Part shown: one piece after another, positions 48,625-57,587 of the stretch
How the letters are laid out: each line of letters begins with the position of its first letter
Numbering within the stretch: the stretch's first letter is position 1
Assembly (NCBI GenBank): GCA_965224795.1
Contig: CBDDAE010000001.1
Location: 496,001-560,000 of the forward strand
Source of the DNA: NVTR01 sp036480115
GTDB taxonomy: Bacteria; Pseudomonadota; Alphaproteobacteria; Rhodobacterales; Rhodobacteraceae
Direction of reading: 5' to 3'
Length of the DNA: 64,000 bases
The notes under the pieces: generated by a model
Told to the model about the DNA's origin: nothing
Database searches by the model: none
What the model saw: the letters and a program-made list of their open reading frames with translations, nothing else
Program-made: the position numbers and the translations under genes

Positions 48625-50331
48625 ATGAAGTTAAAATATTTTTTAATGGGCGCGGCAGCGGCTGTTGCAATGGCCCCTATGGCCAATGCAGGGTCGCATT
48701 CTTCCCGCGGCTCGGATGGCGAGGTCAAACTGATTTTTTGGCAAGCTCCATCCCTGATGAACCCGTACCTGTCTGGTGGTACCAAAGATCTTGAGGCGGC
48801 AGCCTTGGTGATCGAACCACTGGCCCGTTACGACGAAAACGGAAATCTGGTTGCCTGGCTGGCGGAAGAAATTCCAACCGTTGAAAACGGCGGCGTTAGC
48901 GAAGACCTGAAAACCATAACCTGGAAACTACAATCCGGGCTGCTTTGGTCAGATGGCACAGCTGTTACATCACGCGACGTTCAGTTCACCTATGAGTATT
49001 GCACCGCAGAAGGCGGCGGTTGTGCTCAGGCCGAGCGTTTCAACGACATCACCAGCGTTGACACACCGGATGATTTGACAATCGTGATCAATTTCAGCGT
49101 TGCCAAACCATTCCCGTACAACCCGTTTGTATCCTTTGAAAACCCTATTATTCAGGCAGCACAATTTGCTGATTGTCTTGGGCCAAAGGCACCGGAATGT
49201 ACTGAAGCCAACTTTAATCCAATTGGCACAGGTCCGTTCACAGTCACAGAATTTCGTCCAAATGACGTGATTACACTGGCAGCGAACGAAAACTACCGTG
49301 ATCCAAACAAACCAGCCTTTGCAACCGTGACCTTCAAAGGCGGCGGCGACGCAACAGCTGCTGGCCGTTCGGTTCTGGAAACAGGTGAATTTGACTACGC
49401 CTGGAACCTGCAACTGGCACCCGATGTGCTGGCCGGTATGGCTGCCGCTGGTAAAGGCGTGACAGTTTCCGGTTTTGGAACACTGGTTGAACGTATCATG
49501 GTCAACCTGACCGATCCAAGCGCTGATCTGGGTGACGAACGCGCCACACTTGCGCATCCGCACCCGTTCCTGACGGACATCAATGTGCGCCAGGCGCTGT
49601 CGATGGCTGTTGATCGGGAACTGCTGGTTGAAATCGGTTACGGCGTTGCTGGTAAAGTTACCTGTAACGTTCTGCCGGCTCCGGCAATTTATGCATCAAC
49701 TGCTAACGATGCCTGCATGACGCAGGATATCGCTGGTGCGAATGCGATGTTGGAAGCTGCCGGCTGGGTCGCCGGAAGTGATGGTATCCGTGCGAAAGAC
49801 GGCGTTCGTCTAAGCATGCTGTACCAGACATCTACCAATGCTGTACGTCAGGATTTCCAGGCGTTGATCAAGCAGTGGTGGGCAGAAATCGGTGTTGAAA
49901 CCGAGCTGCGCAACATCGATGCGTCCGTGTTCTTTGGTTCTGATCCAGGTTCGCCTGACACGTACCAGAAACTGTGGGCAGATGTTGAAATGTATGCCAA
50001 CAACTTCTCTGGTTCCGATCCGGAAAGCTACATGGCCAACTGGGCAAGCGATAAGATCCCTAGCCCGGATACACAGTGGCAGGGCAACAACATGCCCCGT
50101 TTCGTCAATGCAGAATATGATGCGATGGTTGCCAAAATGGCCGTCACAGCAAACATTGATGAACGTGCCGCACTGGCCCAGGCGATGAATGACATGCTGA
50201 TGCAGGAATTTGTCATCATCCCGCTGGTTTACCGTGGCCGGGTGTCAGCCCATTCCAACTCACTTGAAGGTGTCAAACTAAACACCTGGGATAGTGAGCT
50301 TTGGAACATTGCTGACTGGAGCCGCAAGTAA
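48625..50331 (+). CDS. Periplasmic peptide-binding protein of the ABC transporter (SBP family 5)
   Basis: 568 residues. Signal peptide FLMGAAAAVAMAPMANA, then a mature family-5 extracellular solute-binding fold: YLSGGTKDLEAAALVIEPLAR, VTSRDVQFTYEYC, the signature FNPIGTGPFTVTEFRPND and NVRQALSMAVDRELLVE. Four or more cysteines in the mature part (EYCTAEGGGCAQ, FADCLGPKAPEC, KVTCN, DACM) imply disulphides. Located between the ATPase pair and permease pair, one base after the DppF-type stop. Ligand probably di/oligopeptides or acylated amino acids; not determined. Confidence 0.93.
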   Translation: MKLKYFLMGAAAAVAMAPMANAGSHSSRGSDGEVKLIFWQAPSLMNPYLSGGTKDLEAAALVIEPLARYDENGNLVAWLAEEIPTVENGGVSEDLKTITWKLQSGLLWSDGTAVTSRDVQFTYEYCTAEGGGCAQAERFNDITSVDTPDDLTIVINFSVAKPFPYNPFVSFENPIIQAAQFADCLGPKAPECTEANFNPIGTGPFTVTEFRPNDVITLAANENYRDPNKPAFATVTFKGGGDATAAGRSVLETGEFDYAWNLQLAPDVLAGMAAAGKGVTVSGFGTLVERIMVNLTDPSADLGDERATLAHPHPFLTDINVRQALSMAVDRELLVEIGYGVAGKVTCNVLPAPAIYASTANDACMTQDIAGANAMLEAAGWVAGSDGIRAKDGVRLSMLYQTSTNAVRQDFQALIKQWWAEIGVETELRNIDASVFFGSDPGSPDTYQKLWADVEMYANNFSGSDPESYMANWASDKIPSPDTQWQGNNMPRFVNAEYDAMVAKMAVTANIDERAALAQAMNDMLMQEFVIIPLVYRGRVSAHSNSLEGVKLNTWDSELWNIADWSRK

Positions 50332-50409
50332 GCGGACCTGAAAATCGTGCAGTCCCGGACACTACCGGGGCTGCACACACCCAACGACCCCTGAACCGAG
50401 GCGCCGCTT

Positions 50410-51417
50410 ATGCTCACCTACACAATACGCCGTTTGCTGGTCGCATTCCCGACGCTTTTGTTCATTGGTCTGATCATATTTCTATTGCTGGAACTGGCAC
50501 CCGGCGACCCCATGAGCCAAGTACCTCTGACCGTTCCCCCCGAAGTCAAAGAAAGAATGCGCGAAGCATTGGGCTTAGGCGAACCCACACATATCCGGTT
50601 CTACAAATGGCTGGTGCAGTTCTTTATTATCGAACCACAAGTTTTTCTGGACAACACATTTGGCACTGCATTTGCCGAGGGCAAACAGCGGGTCATTTCC
50701 TGGCAGACCCGCAGCCCGGTGATGGACATTGTCGCCCAGCGTATTCCGCAAACACTTTGGGTTGTTGGCATGTCCTACATCGTCGGCATCCTGATTGCTC
50801 TGCCCATCGGCATAATCTCAGCCTACCGGCAGTATTCGGTGTTTGATCAGGTCGGCACATTCATTTCCATGGTCGGTTATTCGGTGCCGCCGTTCTTTTC
50901 CGGGGTGTTGATTATTGTGATATTCTCAGTAAACCTTGGCTGGTTTCCTTCAATCTATGACACCACGCTGGTGGTGAATTCATGGGGCACATTCGTTACC
51001 CAGCTAAAACAAATGATCATGCCGGTGATGGTGTTGGCCCTGCAAACCACCGCGCAGATCAGCCGGTTCATGCGCGCATCCATGCTGGATAATCTTAATC
51101 AGGATTACGTACGCACAGCACGCGCCAAGGGGCTGACCGAAAGCGTGGTGGTCATGACCCATGTGTTGCGCAATTCAATGATCCCGGTGGTCACCGTGAT
51201 TGCCCTTGGTGTGCCCGGCATCTTTGGCGGTGCCATCATCACCGAACAGGTGTTCAAGGTGAACGGCGTTGGCCAATTGCTTATCACCTCAATCTACGCC
51301 AATGACATTCCGATGGTTCAGACCATCACATTCATTTTCGCCGTGCTCATCGTGTCGTTCAATCTGATTGCCGATGTTTTGTATGGCGTTCTGGACCCGA
51401 GGATCCGCTATGACTGA
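50410..51417 (+). CDS. Peptide ABC transporter permease (DppB-type)
   Basis: 335 residues with about six transmembrane helices. The N-terminal TIRRLLVAFPTLLFIGLIIF and the cytoplasmic EAA-like loop FMRASMLDNLNQDYVRTARAKGL (broken into visible parts) are typical of DppB/OppB; the end LDPRIRYD is standard. It starts 78 bp after the binding protein stop and its last codons overlap the DppC-type start. Confidence 0.94.
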   Translation: MLTYTIRRLLVAFPTLLFIGLIIFLLLELAPGDPMSQVPLTVPPEVKERMREALGLGEPTHIRFYKWLVQFFIIEPQVFLDNTFGTAFAEGKQRVISWQTRSPVMDIVAQRIPQTLWVVGMSYIVGILIALPIGIISAYRQYSVFDQVGTFISMVGYSVPPFFSGVLIIVIFSVNLGWFPSIYDTTLVVNSWGTFVTQLKQMIMPVMVLALQTTAQISRFMRASMLDNLNQDYVRTARAKGLTESVVVMTHVLRNSMIPVVTVIALGVPGIFGGAIITEQVFKVNGVGQLLITSIYANDIPMVQTITFIFAVLIVSFNLIADVLYGVLDPRIRYD

Positions 51418-52342
51418 TGCAGCCCAAACCGCAGCTCCTGCTGATGATGGCTCTGGCCACCGCGCCCCGCGCAACCAATGGTGGGACGTCTGGGACCAGT
51501 TCAAAACCCACAAAGGCGCGCTAATCGGGGCAGCGTTTTTCCTTTTCATTGTGCTGGCAGTATTTATTGGCCCGCTCATCTGGTCGATCGAAGCCACCTT
51601 CATTGACATTCGCTCCCGCAATCAGGGGCCGTCACTGGCCCATCCGTTTGGCACTGATCAGCTGGGGAGAGATACCTTTGCACGCATGCTGAAGGGTGGT
51701 CAAACCTCGGTGGCGGTGGGGCTGACGGCCATGGGCCTGTCGCTGTTTTTAGGAACCGGTATCGGCGTGTTGGCTGGCTATTTCAAACGTCTGGACGGCC
51801 CGCTGATGCGCTTCACTGACCTGTTTCTCGCGCTGCCGCTTTTACCACTGTTACTGGTCATCATCCTGTTGTTTCGTGATCCGCTGCGCGCCGCCTTTGG
51901 CCCGGAAACCGGTATCTTTATCCTGATCGTCTTTGTCATCGGCATTACCAGCTGGATGCAAACCGCCCGTATCGTGCGCGGCGATGTATTGGCGCTGAAA
52001 GAACGGGAATTCGTGCTGGCCGCGCGGAGCATTGGCACTCCTAACAACCGCATGATTACCCGCCACATCCTGCCCAATGTCATGAGCCCGATCATGGTTT
52101 CGGCCACCCTGGGTATCGCCAACGCCATCATCACCGAAAGCGCGCTGTCCTTTCTGGGCCTTGGCTTTCCATCAGATTTCCCCACCTGGGGCCGGCTGCT
52201 GTTTGACGCCACCGACTATCTACAACAATACCCCGAACGGGTGATCTGGCCCGGCCTGGCAATTTCGCTGACGGTGCTGTCGGTAAACTACATTGGCGAC
52301 GGACTACGCGACGCGCTCGACCCCCGCATTCGCGGCCGCTAA
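51410..52342 (+). CDS. Peptide ABC transporter permease (DppC-type)
   Basis: 310 residues started at the ATG of MTDAAQTA, which overlaps the DppB stop by 8 bp (ATGACTGA). Landmarks are LAHPFGTDQLGRDTFARML, the EAA loop around REFVLAARSIGTPNNRM and LGLGFPSDFPTWGRLL, ending ALDPRIRGR. It completes a five-gene importer. A bidirectional terminator lies 65 bp downstream. Confidence 0.94.
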   Translation: MTDAAQTAAPADDGSGHRAPRNQWWDVWDQFKTHKGALIGAAFFLFIVLAVFIGPLIWSIEATFIDIRSRNQGPSLAHPFGTDQLGRDTFARMLKGGQTSVAVGLTAMGLSLFLGTGIGVLAGYFKRLDGPLMRFTDLFLALPLLPLLLVIILLFRDPLRAAFGPETGIFILIVFVIGITSWMQTARIVRGDVLALKEREFVLAARSIGTPNNRMITRHILPNVMSPIMVSATLGIANAIITESALSFLGLGFPSDFPTWGRLLFDATDYLQQYPERVIWPGLAISLTVLSVNYIGDGLRDALDPRIRGR

Positions 52343-52343
52343 C

Positions 52344-52380
52344 CTTTTCTTCTTTTCATAAATATCCGCGCCGCAGGCAT
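52344..52380 (-). repeat. Intergenic repeat element, copy 3 (inverted, core only)
   Basis: Read on the minus strand this is ATGCCTGCGGCGCGGATA, then TTTATGAAAAGAAG; it matches the core of copy 2 (43324-43358) at most positions. The leading GATTTTTC hairpin of the other copies is absent and a strong terminator occupies that side instead. Confidence 0.55.
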
Positions 52381-52406
52381 ATCGCCCGGCACGGGCTGAA
52401 AGAAAT

Positions 52407-52429
52407 AAGCCCCCGGAACCCGGGGGCTT
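52407..52429. terminator. Bidirectional intrinsic terminator between the transporter and pntB
   Basis: AAGCCCCCGG (52407-52416), loop AAC, CCGGGGGCTT (52420-52429): a perfect 10-bp GC-rich stem with A-rich and T-rich flanks. It serves the convergent ABC operon and pntAB. Confidence 0.85.
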
Positions 52430-52433
52430 TCCT

Positions 52434-53804
52434 TTAGCTCAACAACGGCAACAGGCTATCGACGCTGGCCTTGGCATCACCAAAGAACATCCGCGTGTTG
52501 TCTTTAAAGAATAGCGGATTTTCGATACCGGAATACCCGGTCCCCTGCCCGCGCTTAGACACGAAAACCTGCTTAGCCTTCCAGCATTCCAGCACCGGCA
52601 TGCCAGCAATGGGACTGTTGGGATCATCCTGCGCCGCCGGGTTCACGATGTCATTAGAGCCAATAACAATCGCCACATCAGTATCCGGAAAATCATCGTT
52701 GATCTCATCCATTTCCAGCACGATGTCGTAAGGTACCCGCGCCTCGGCCAGCAGCACATTCATATGTCCTGGCAATCGCCCGGCCACCGGATGGATCGCA
52801 AAACGCACCGTCTTACCTTTGTCACGCAACCGCTTGGTCAACTCAGAAACTGATTGCTGCGCCTGCGCCACAGCCATGCCGTAACCCGGAATGATAACTA
52901 TGCTGTCCGCGTCATTCAAAGCCGCGGCAACACCTGCAGCGTCAATCGAAACCTGCTCACCTTCAACTGCCATCGCCGGGCCGGTGGGGCCGCCAAAGCC
53001 GCCCAGTATGACGGCCAGGAATTTTCGGTTCATGGCTTTGCACATGATGTAGCTCAGGATTGCCCCGGAAGAACCGACCAGCGCACCCGTGACGATCAAC
53101 AGGTTATTGCCCAGCAAAAACCCGGTCGCCGCTGCAGCCCAACCAGAATAACTATTCAGCATGCTGACAACGACCGGCATGTCAGCACCACCAATAGCCA
53201 GTACCAAATGCGCGCCCACGATAAAGGCGATTAGTGTCATCAGATACAGTGCCCAGCTGCCGGCACCATTCACATACATCACCAGCAGGATCAGCGTCGC
53301 AACCACCATCAGGATGTTCCACAGGTGCCGCCCCGGCAGGATCAGCGCTTTGCCGTCCAGCTTACCGGCCAGCTTACCGTAGGCGATGATTGACCCCGTA
53401 AAAGTGATCGCGCCAATAAACACGCCCAGAAAAATCTCAACCTCATGGATAATCTTTTCGGCACCAATCAGATGCCCTGGGCTCAGGTCTGAATTTAACC
53501 CGATGAACACCGCCGCAAGGCCAACAAATGAATGGAGCATCGCCACCAGTTCCGGCATGCCGGTCATTTCGACCCGCTGCGCAACCATGGTGCCGACAAC
53601 TGCCCCGGCAATCAGCATTAAGACCAGAATGAAACTTAGCCCAACCTGTGGCCCGAATATTGTAGCAACAACCGCAATGCCCATACCGGTGATGCCATAC
53701 CAGACTGCGCGTTTAGCGCTTTCCTGATTGGACAATCCGCCAAGGGCCAGGATGAAAAGAACAGATGCCGCGATATAGGCGGCGGTTTGGATACCGATTG
53801 ACAT
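52434..53804 (-). CDS. pntB: NAD(P) transhydrogenase beta subunit
   Basis: 456 residues. The N-terminal part holds about nine membrane helices (domain II), and the C-terminal domain III binds NADP(H): IPGYGMAVAQAQ (GxGxxA-type loop), HPVAGRLPGHMNVLLAEA, EINDDFPDTDVAIVIGSND and FFGDAKASV. With PntA it uses the proton gradient to make NADPH from NADH. It lies 17 bp downstream of pntA and ends at a strong terminator. Confidence 0.97.
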   Translation of the reverse strand: MSIGIQTAAYIAASVLFILALGGLSNQESAKRAVWYGITGMGIAVVATIFGPQVGLSFILVLMLIAGAVVGTMVAQRVEMTGMPELVAMLHSFVGLAAVFIGLNSDLSPGHLIGAEKIIHEVEIFLGVFIGAITFTGSIIAYGKLAGKLDGKALILPGRHLWNILMVVATLILLVMYVNGAGSWALYLMTLIAFIVGAHLVLAIGGADMPVVVSMLNSYSGWAAAATGFLLGNNLLIVTGALVGSSGAILSYIMCKAMNRKFLAVILGGFGGPTGPAMAVEGEQVSIDAAGVAAALNDADSIVIIPGYGMAVAQAQQSVSELTKRLRDKGKTVRFAIHPVAGRLPGHMNVLLAEARVPYDIVLEMDEINDDFPDTDVAIVIGSNDIVNPAAQDDPNSPIAGMPVLECWKAKQVFVSKRGQGTGYSGIENPLFFKDNTRMFFGDAKASVDSLLPLLS

Positions 53805-53821
53805 GGCTTAAACCCCTCGCC

Positions 53822-55396
53822 CTAAGATTTCTGGAACATTTGCAACATCCGCCGGGTGACCATAAAGCCCCCGACAATGTTGATGGTGGCAATCAGCACT
53901 GATATCGACGCCAGGATGGTGATGATCCAACCGCCCGACCCGATCTGCAACAGCGCCCCCAATATGATGATGCCCGATATGGCATTTGTGATCGCCATAA
54001 GCGGTGTGTGCAGCGCGTGGCTGACATTCCAAATCACCTGAAACCCGATGAACACCGACAGCACAAAAACGATAAGATGCTGCATAAAATCCGGCGGTGC
54101 ATATTGCCCGACAAACAGCATCAGCATGCCGCCTATAGCCAGCAGGATCACCTGACTACGGGTGGCCGATTTAAACTCAGCGTCCTCCAGCGCCAGCTTT
54201 TCAGCTGGGGTTAGTTCCGGCGCAACCTGTGTTGGTTTTTGCACCGCTATCGCCTGAATTTTCGGTGGCGGCGGCGGGAATGTGACTTTGCCCTTGAAAC
54301 TCGCCGTGGCCCCGCGGATCACGTCATCCTTCATATCATGCTTGATTTTACCTTTTTTACCCGGCGTCAGGTCATCCACCATGTGGCGAATGTTATTTGC
54401 ATAAAGCGTGGACGATTGCGCCGCCATCCGGCTTGGGAAATCGGTATAGCCAATGATGGTGACACCATTTTTGCTAACGATCTTTTCGTCCATCACCGTC
54501 AGATCACAGTTGCCGCCCCGTTCAGCCGCCAGATCAACCACGACGGAACCCGGTTTCATCATCGCCACCATGTCTTTCAGCCACAGCTTGGGCGCATCAC
54601 GGCCCGGGATCAGCGCGGTGGTGATGACGATGTCGATATCCGGTGCCAGTTCACGGAACTTGGCCAGTTGCTTTTCACGAAACTCCGGGCTGGAAGGCGC
54701 GGCATAACCACCGGTGGCAGCGCCATCTGCCTGATCGTCATCAAAGTCGAGGAACACAAATTCAGCACCCATGCTTTCGATCTGCTCGGCTGTTTCCGGG
54801 CGCACATCAAAAGCCAGCGTGATCGCGCCAAGCGACGTTGACGTGCCAATAGCCGCCAACCCGGCAACCCCGGCCCCGATCACCAACACCTTGGCGGGCG
54901 GGACCTTACCGGCAGCAGTGACCTGTCCGGTGAAAAAGCGACCAAAGTTATTACCAGCCTCAATCACGGCCCGATAGCCTGCGATATTGGCCATGGAACT
55001 AAGCGCGTCCATTTTCTGGGCCCGCGATATCCGGGGCACCATGTCCATGGCGATCAGGTTGGCGCCGGTGGCATTGACCTTTTTCATCAAGGCCTCGTTT
55101 TGACCCGGATAAAAAAATGAAATCAGCGTCTGGCCTTCGCGCAAACGCTTGGTTTCCACCGCTTCGGGCGGGCGCACCTTGGCGACGATATCGGCAGCTT
55201 TCCACAGCGCCACGGCGGTTTTCACTATCTTTACCCCGGCGTCCTTATAGGCCGCATCCGAAAACCCCGCGCCAAGGCCCGCACCGGATTGGATCAGACA
55301 TTCATGGCCCAGTTTTTGCAATTGCAGCGCACTTTCCGGTGTCATTGCCACCCGTGCTTCACCTGCGAAAATCTCTGTCGGTGTTCCGATTTTCAA
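53822..55396 (-). CDS. pntA: NAD(P) transhydrogenase alpha subunit (one-piece, TTG start)
   Basis: 524 residues, fused alpha subunit like E. coli PntA, not split as PntAA/PntAB as in many relatives. Domain I binds NAD(H): KVLVIGAGVAGLAAIGTSTSLGA with the Rossmann loop, and RVAMTPESA near the start. The C-terminus has four membrane helices. The start is TTG at 55396, supported by AGGAG eight bases upstream; no ATG or GTG fits the conserved MKIGTP beginning. Confidence 0.95.
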   Translation of the reverse strand: MKIGTPTEIFAGEARVAMTPESALQLQKLGHECLIQSGAGLGAGFSDAAYKDAGVKIVKTAVALWKAADIVAKVRPPEAVETKRLREGQTLISFFYPGQNEALMKKVNATGANLIAMDMVPRISRAQKMDALSSMANIAGYRAVIEAGNNFGRFFTGQVTAAGKVPPAKVLVIGAGVAGLAAIGTSTSLGAITLAFDVRPETAEQIESMGAEFVFLDFDDDQADGAATGGYAAPSSPEFREKQLAKFRELAPDIDIVITTALIPGRDAPKLWLKDMVAMMKPGSVVVDLAAERGGNCDLTVMDEKIVSKNGVTIIGYTDFPSRMAAQSSTLYANNIRHMVDDLTPGKKGKIKHDMKDDVIRGATASFKGKVTFPPPPPKIQAIAVQKPTQVAPELTPAEKLALEDAEFKSATRSQVILLAIGGMLMLFVGQYAPPDFMQHLIVFVLSVFIGFQVIWNVSHALHTPLMAITNAISGIIILGALLQIGSGGWIITILASISVLIATINIVGGFMVTRRMLQMFQKS

Positions 55397-55543
55397 AACC
55401 GTATCTCCTGTGTGCCAAGCCCAAAAATTGGCCTAAAAGCCATAATGTGACCTTTTGTCATTGCTTAACGACATATTCAGCCTTTGCAATATCTGAGTTG
55501 CGCCCCATATGATACAAACAGCAACTTTACCGGAGTAGATCAG

Positions 55544-56071
55544 ATGCGCCCACAGTTCACCAGTCTTACGGATCATAAAACCCGCCGCAACGTGTTGGTT
55601 GGCGCCGGGGCCCTGCTTGTGGCCGGGGCAACCTGGAAATTTTTCCCAGTTTCTGCGCAGACTACCAGCCCTGATGGATATGAAATAATGGATGCCCAGG
55701 CCGCATTTGACGCGGTCAGTGCCGATGAAATTGTTTTGGTTGATATCCGCCGCCCTGACGAATGGTCCGGCACGGGTATTGGCGAAGGTGCTGTGGCCTT
55801 GGATATGCGCGAGGAAAGCTTCGTCGCCTCATTGGTTGAGCTGCGCAAACTTTACCCGACCCGCCCCATCGCCCTGATATGTCGCACCGGCAATCGGTCG
55901 GGTAATGTAGTTTCGACACTGGCCGCTCAGGGTTTTCCTGGTTTGGTTGATGTCAGCGAAGGTATGGTGGGGGGGCGAAATGGTCAGGGCTGGATCAAAC
56001 GCGGCCTGCCGACCTACGTGGGAACAGCCGCAGAGATCACACCGCGCCTGAATGCGGTGATGACGCCCTAA
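55544..56071 (+). CDS. Exported rhodanese-domain protein with a likely Tat signal
   Basis: 175 residues from ATG 55544, preceded by GGAG; longer frames are not supported. The N-terminus TRRNVLVGAGALLVAGATW has a twin-arginine and a hydrophobic core. The rhodanese domain follows, with DIRRPDEWSGTGI and active-site C113 in CRTGNRSG. It may transfer sulphur or act as a thiol/phosphatase-like enzyme in the periplasm. Divergent from pntA. Confidence 0.85.
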   Translation: MRPQFTSLTDHKTRRNVLVGAGALLVAGATWKFFPVSAQTTSPDGYEIMDAQAAFDAVSADEIVLVDIRRPDEWSGTGIGEGAVALDMREESFVASLVELRKLYPTRPIALICRTGNRSGNVVSTLAAQGFPGLVDVSEGMVGGRNGQGWIKRGLPTYVGTAAEITPRLNAVMTP

Positions 56072-56072
56072 T

Positions 56073-56525
56073 CTACCACCAACGTTTGGTTTTATCGGCC
56101 CAATCGTCAAAGCTTTTGCCAAAATATTCCCGCATCTTGGCCTCTTCTCCGTCGATAAAGCGTCTGTTGATCAGCATGGGAAATATCCACAATAGTAAGA
56201 TGGATGAAATCGAACCCCACCAAATGACGCCAGCGGCCAATACCAGCAAATCACCCAGATAAATCGGGTTTCGGGTGCGCTTGAAAATACCGGATGTGAC
56301 CAGTGCGTTTGGATCATGGCGCGGGATGATAGTAGTTTTGGCGCGCGTCATTTCATAGACGGCCAGCGCCATCAGGATCAGCCCGGCCAACAGCAATACC
56401 AAAGCTATCCAACCCCGCAGCGGCAACAAGTATACGGTTTGGGTAAAGATGCGCGCCATCGCCCAGGCTATGGCCAGAAACAAGGCCAGCCAAACCGGCG
56501 GGTAATCAAGATTTTTCATTCCCAT
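56073..56525 (-). CDS. Isoprenylcysteine carboxyl methyltransferase-like membrane protein
   Basis: 150 residues with about four membrane helices. The family signature near the C-terminus is GIFKRTRNPIYLGDLLVL followed by EEAKMREYFGKSFDDW, as in ICMT/PEMT-like methyltransferases. Substrate unknown; bacterial members act on lipids or small thiols. It begins within the end of the MBL-fold gene (10-bp overlap) and ends 1 bp from the convergent rhodanese gene. Confidence 0.85.
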   Translation of the reverse strand: MGMKNLDYPPVWLALFLAIAWAMARIFTQTVYLLPLRGWIALVLLLAGLILMALAVYEMTRAKTTIIPRHDPNALVTSGIFKRTRNPIYLGDLLVLAAGVIWWGSISSILLLWIFPMLINRRFIDGEEAKMREYFGKSFDDWADKTKRWW

Positions 56526-57466
56526 TCCATTTCTGCATAAACCCGGCCCGCATTACGAGTGGCCAATTGCTCAAACGTATCCAGATGCGCGTATTTTGCC
56601 TGATCCACATAATAGGCGTCGTCCAGCTCGCCGCCATTGTCGATATGGTCACCAATTTTTTCCCGCAGGTAAACCAGGTAGTCATGGGTGTAACGGCGCA
56701 CTTGCGCCATATTGGTCGGGTGGCCGTGGCCGGGAATGACATAGGTTGCGCCCAGGGCTTCAAACTTTTCCCAGGTTTCCAGCCAGCAACTGGTGCAGGT
56801 TTCGTCAAACACTGGCAACAGGCGTTCATGGAAAGCAATATCGCCTGAGATCACCAGATTCTGATCCGGCCACCAAAGCTGAATGTCACCGGGGCCGTGG
56901 GCCGGGCCAAGGCGCAGAACCTCTAAATGCAGGCCGCCCAGATCAATATCGTATTGATCTTCAAAGGTGATGGTTGCCCCGACAACTCGGGTGCCGTCGG
57001 CTTTGTCGCGGTTGTAGCGCTGCATACCTTGCAAAATAAAATCACCATTTTCAGCGACTTCATGGGCGGCGTCCACATGGGATAGGATCGGCACCCCCTG
57101 ATCAGCCCAATAGCTGTTGCCCAGCATGGCATGGCCCTGCCCGTTTTCGTTGATCACCAGCACAACCGGCAGATCGGTGATAATCTTGATCTCATCGTGC
57201 AGCGCCTCGGCCAATATCGCCGCCGCACCGCCGTTGAACACAACCACGCCCTCGCCCGTCACTATGAAGGACAGGTTGTTATTGTGGCCGGTGTTTTCGT
57301 AGGTCGGCGGGCCGGTAGCACCGATGGCGGAATAGACGTTTGGGATAACTTCAACCGGTTTGGAATACAGCGCGCTTGCCGGATATTGGTCGGGGATGTC
57401 TTCATTGGCCAGTAACGGCCCCGCCATGACCAATATCGCGACCGCGAATTTTCGCAGAAAATTCAT
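56516..57466 (-). CDS. Exported metallo-beta-lactamase-fold protein with eroded metal motif
   Basis: 316 residues. A signal peptide (FAVAILVMAGPLLA) precedes an MBL fold. The canonical HxHxDH motif is replaced by ENGQGH at residues 107-112 within LVINENGQGHAMLGN. Later positions expected to bind metal are present: H190 (GPAHGPGDI), D209 (VISGDI), and H247/H249 (PGHGHP). So the usual two-zinc hydrolase site is incomplete. It may bind one metal, or have another function. SoxH/quinoprotein-relay type proteins share the general layout. Divergent from the SDR-kynU pair. Confidence 0.82.
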   Translation of the reverse strand: MNFLRKFAVAILVMAGPLLANEDIPDQYPASALYSKPVEVIPNVYSAIGATGPPTYENTGHNNNLSFIVTGEGVVVFNGGAAAILAEALHDEIKIITDLPVVLVINENGQGHAMLGNSYWADQGVPILSHVDAAHEVAENGDFILQGMQRYNRDKADGTRVVGATITFEDQYDIDLGGLHLEVLRLGPAHGPGDIQLWWPDQNLVISGDIAFHERLLPVFDETCTSCWLETWEKFEALGATYVIPGHGHPTNMAQVRRYTHDYLVYLREKIGDHIDNGGELDDAYYVDQAKYAHLDTFEQLATRNAGRVYAEMEWE

Positions 57467-57509
57467 CTTCAGTTCCTCCCGCTTTCATATTCTCCTTTGG
57501 CTATGTGAA

Positions 57510-57529
57510 TGTCCAGAGAAACCCGGACA
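57510..57529. promoter_or_regulatory. Short inverted repeat TGTCC-N10-GGACA between the MBL gene and SDR
   Basis: TGTCC (57510-57514) and GGACA (57525-57529) in the 121-bp divergent gap; it could be an operator. The arms are short and chance occurrence is possible. Confidence 0.25.
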
Positions 57530-57587
57530 GATTAGGGTTGCGACCGGGGCGTAGGCGGGTCAGTTTGCACCAGGACAGGAGAAATTG

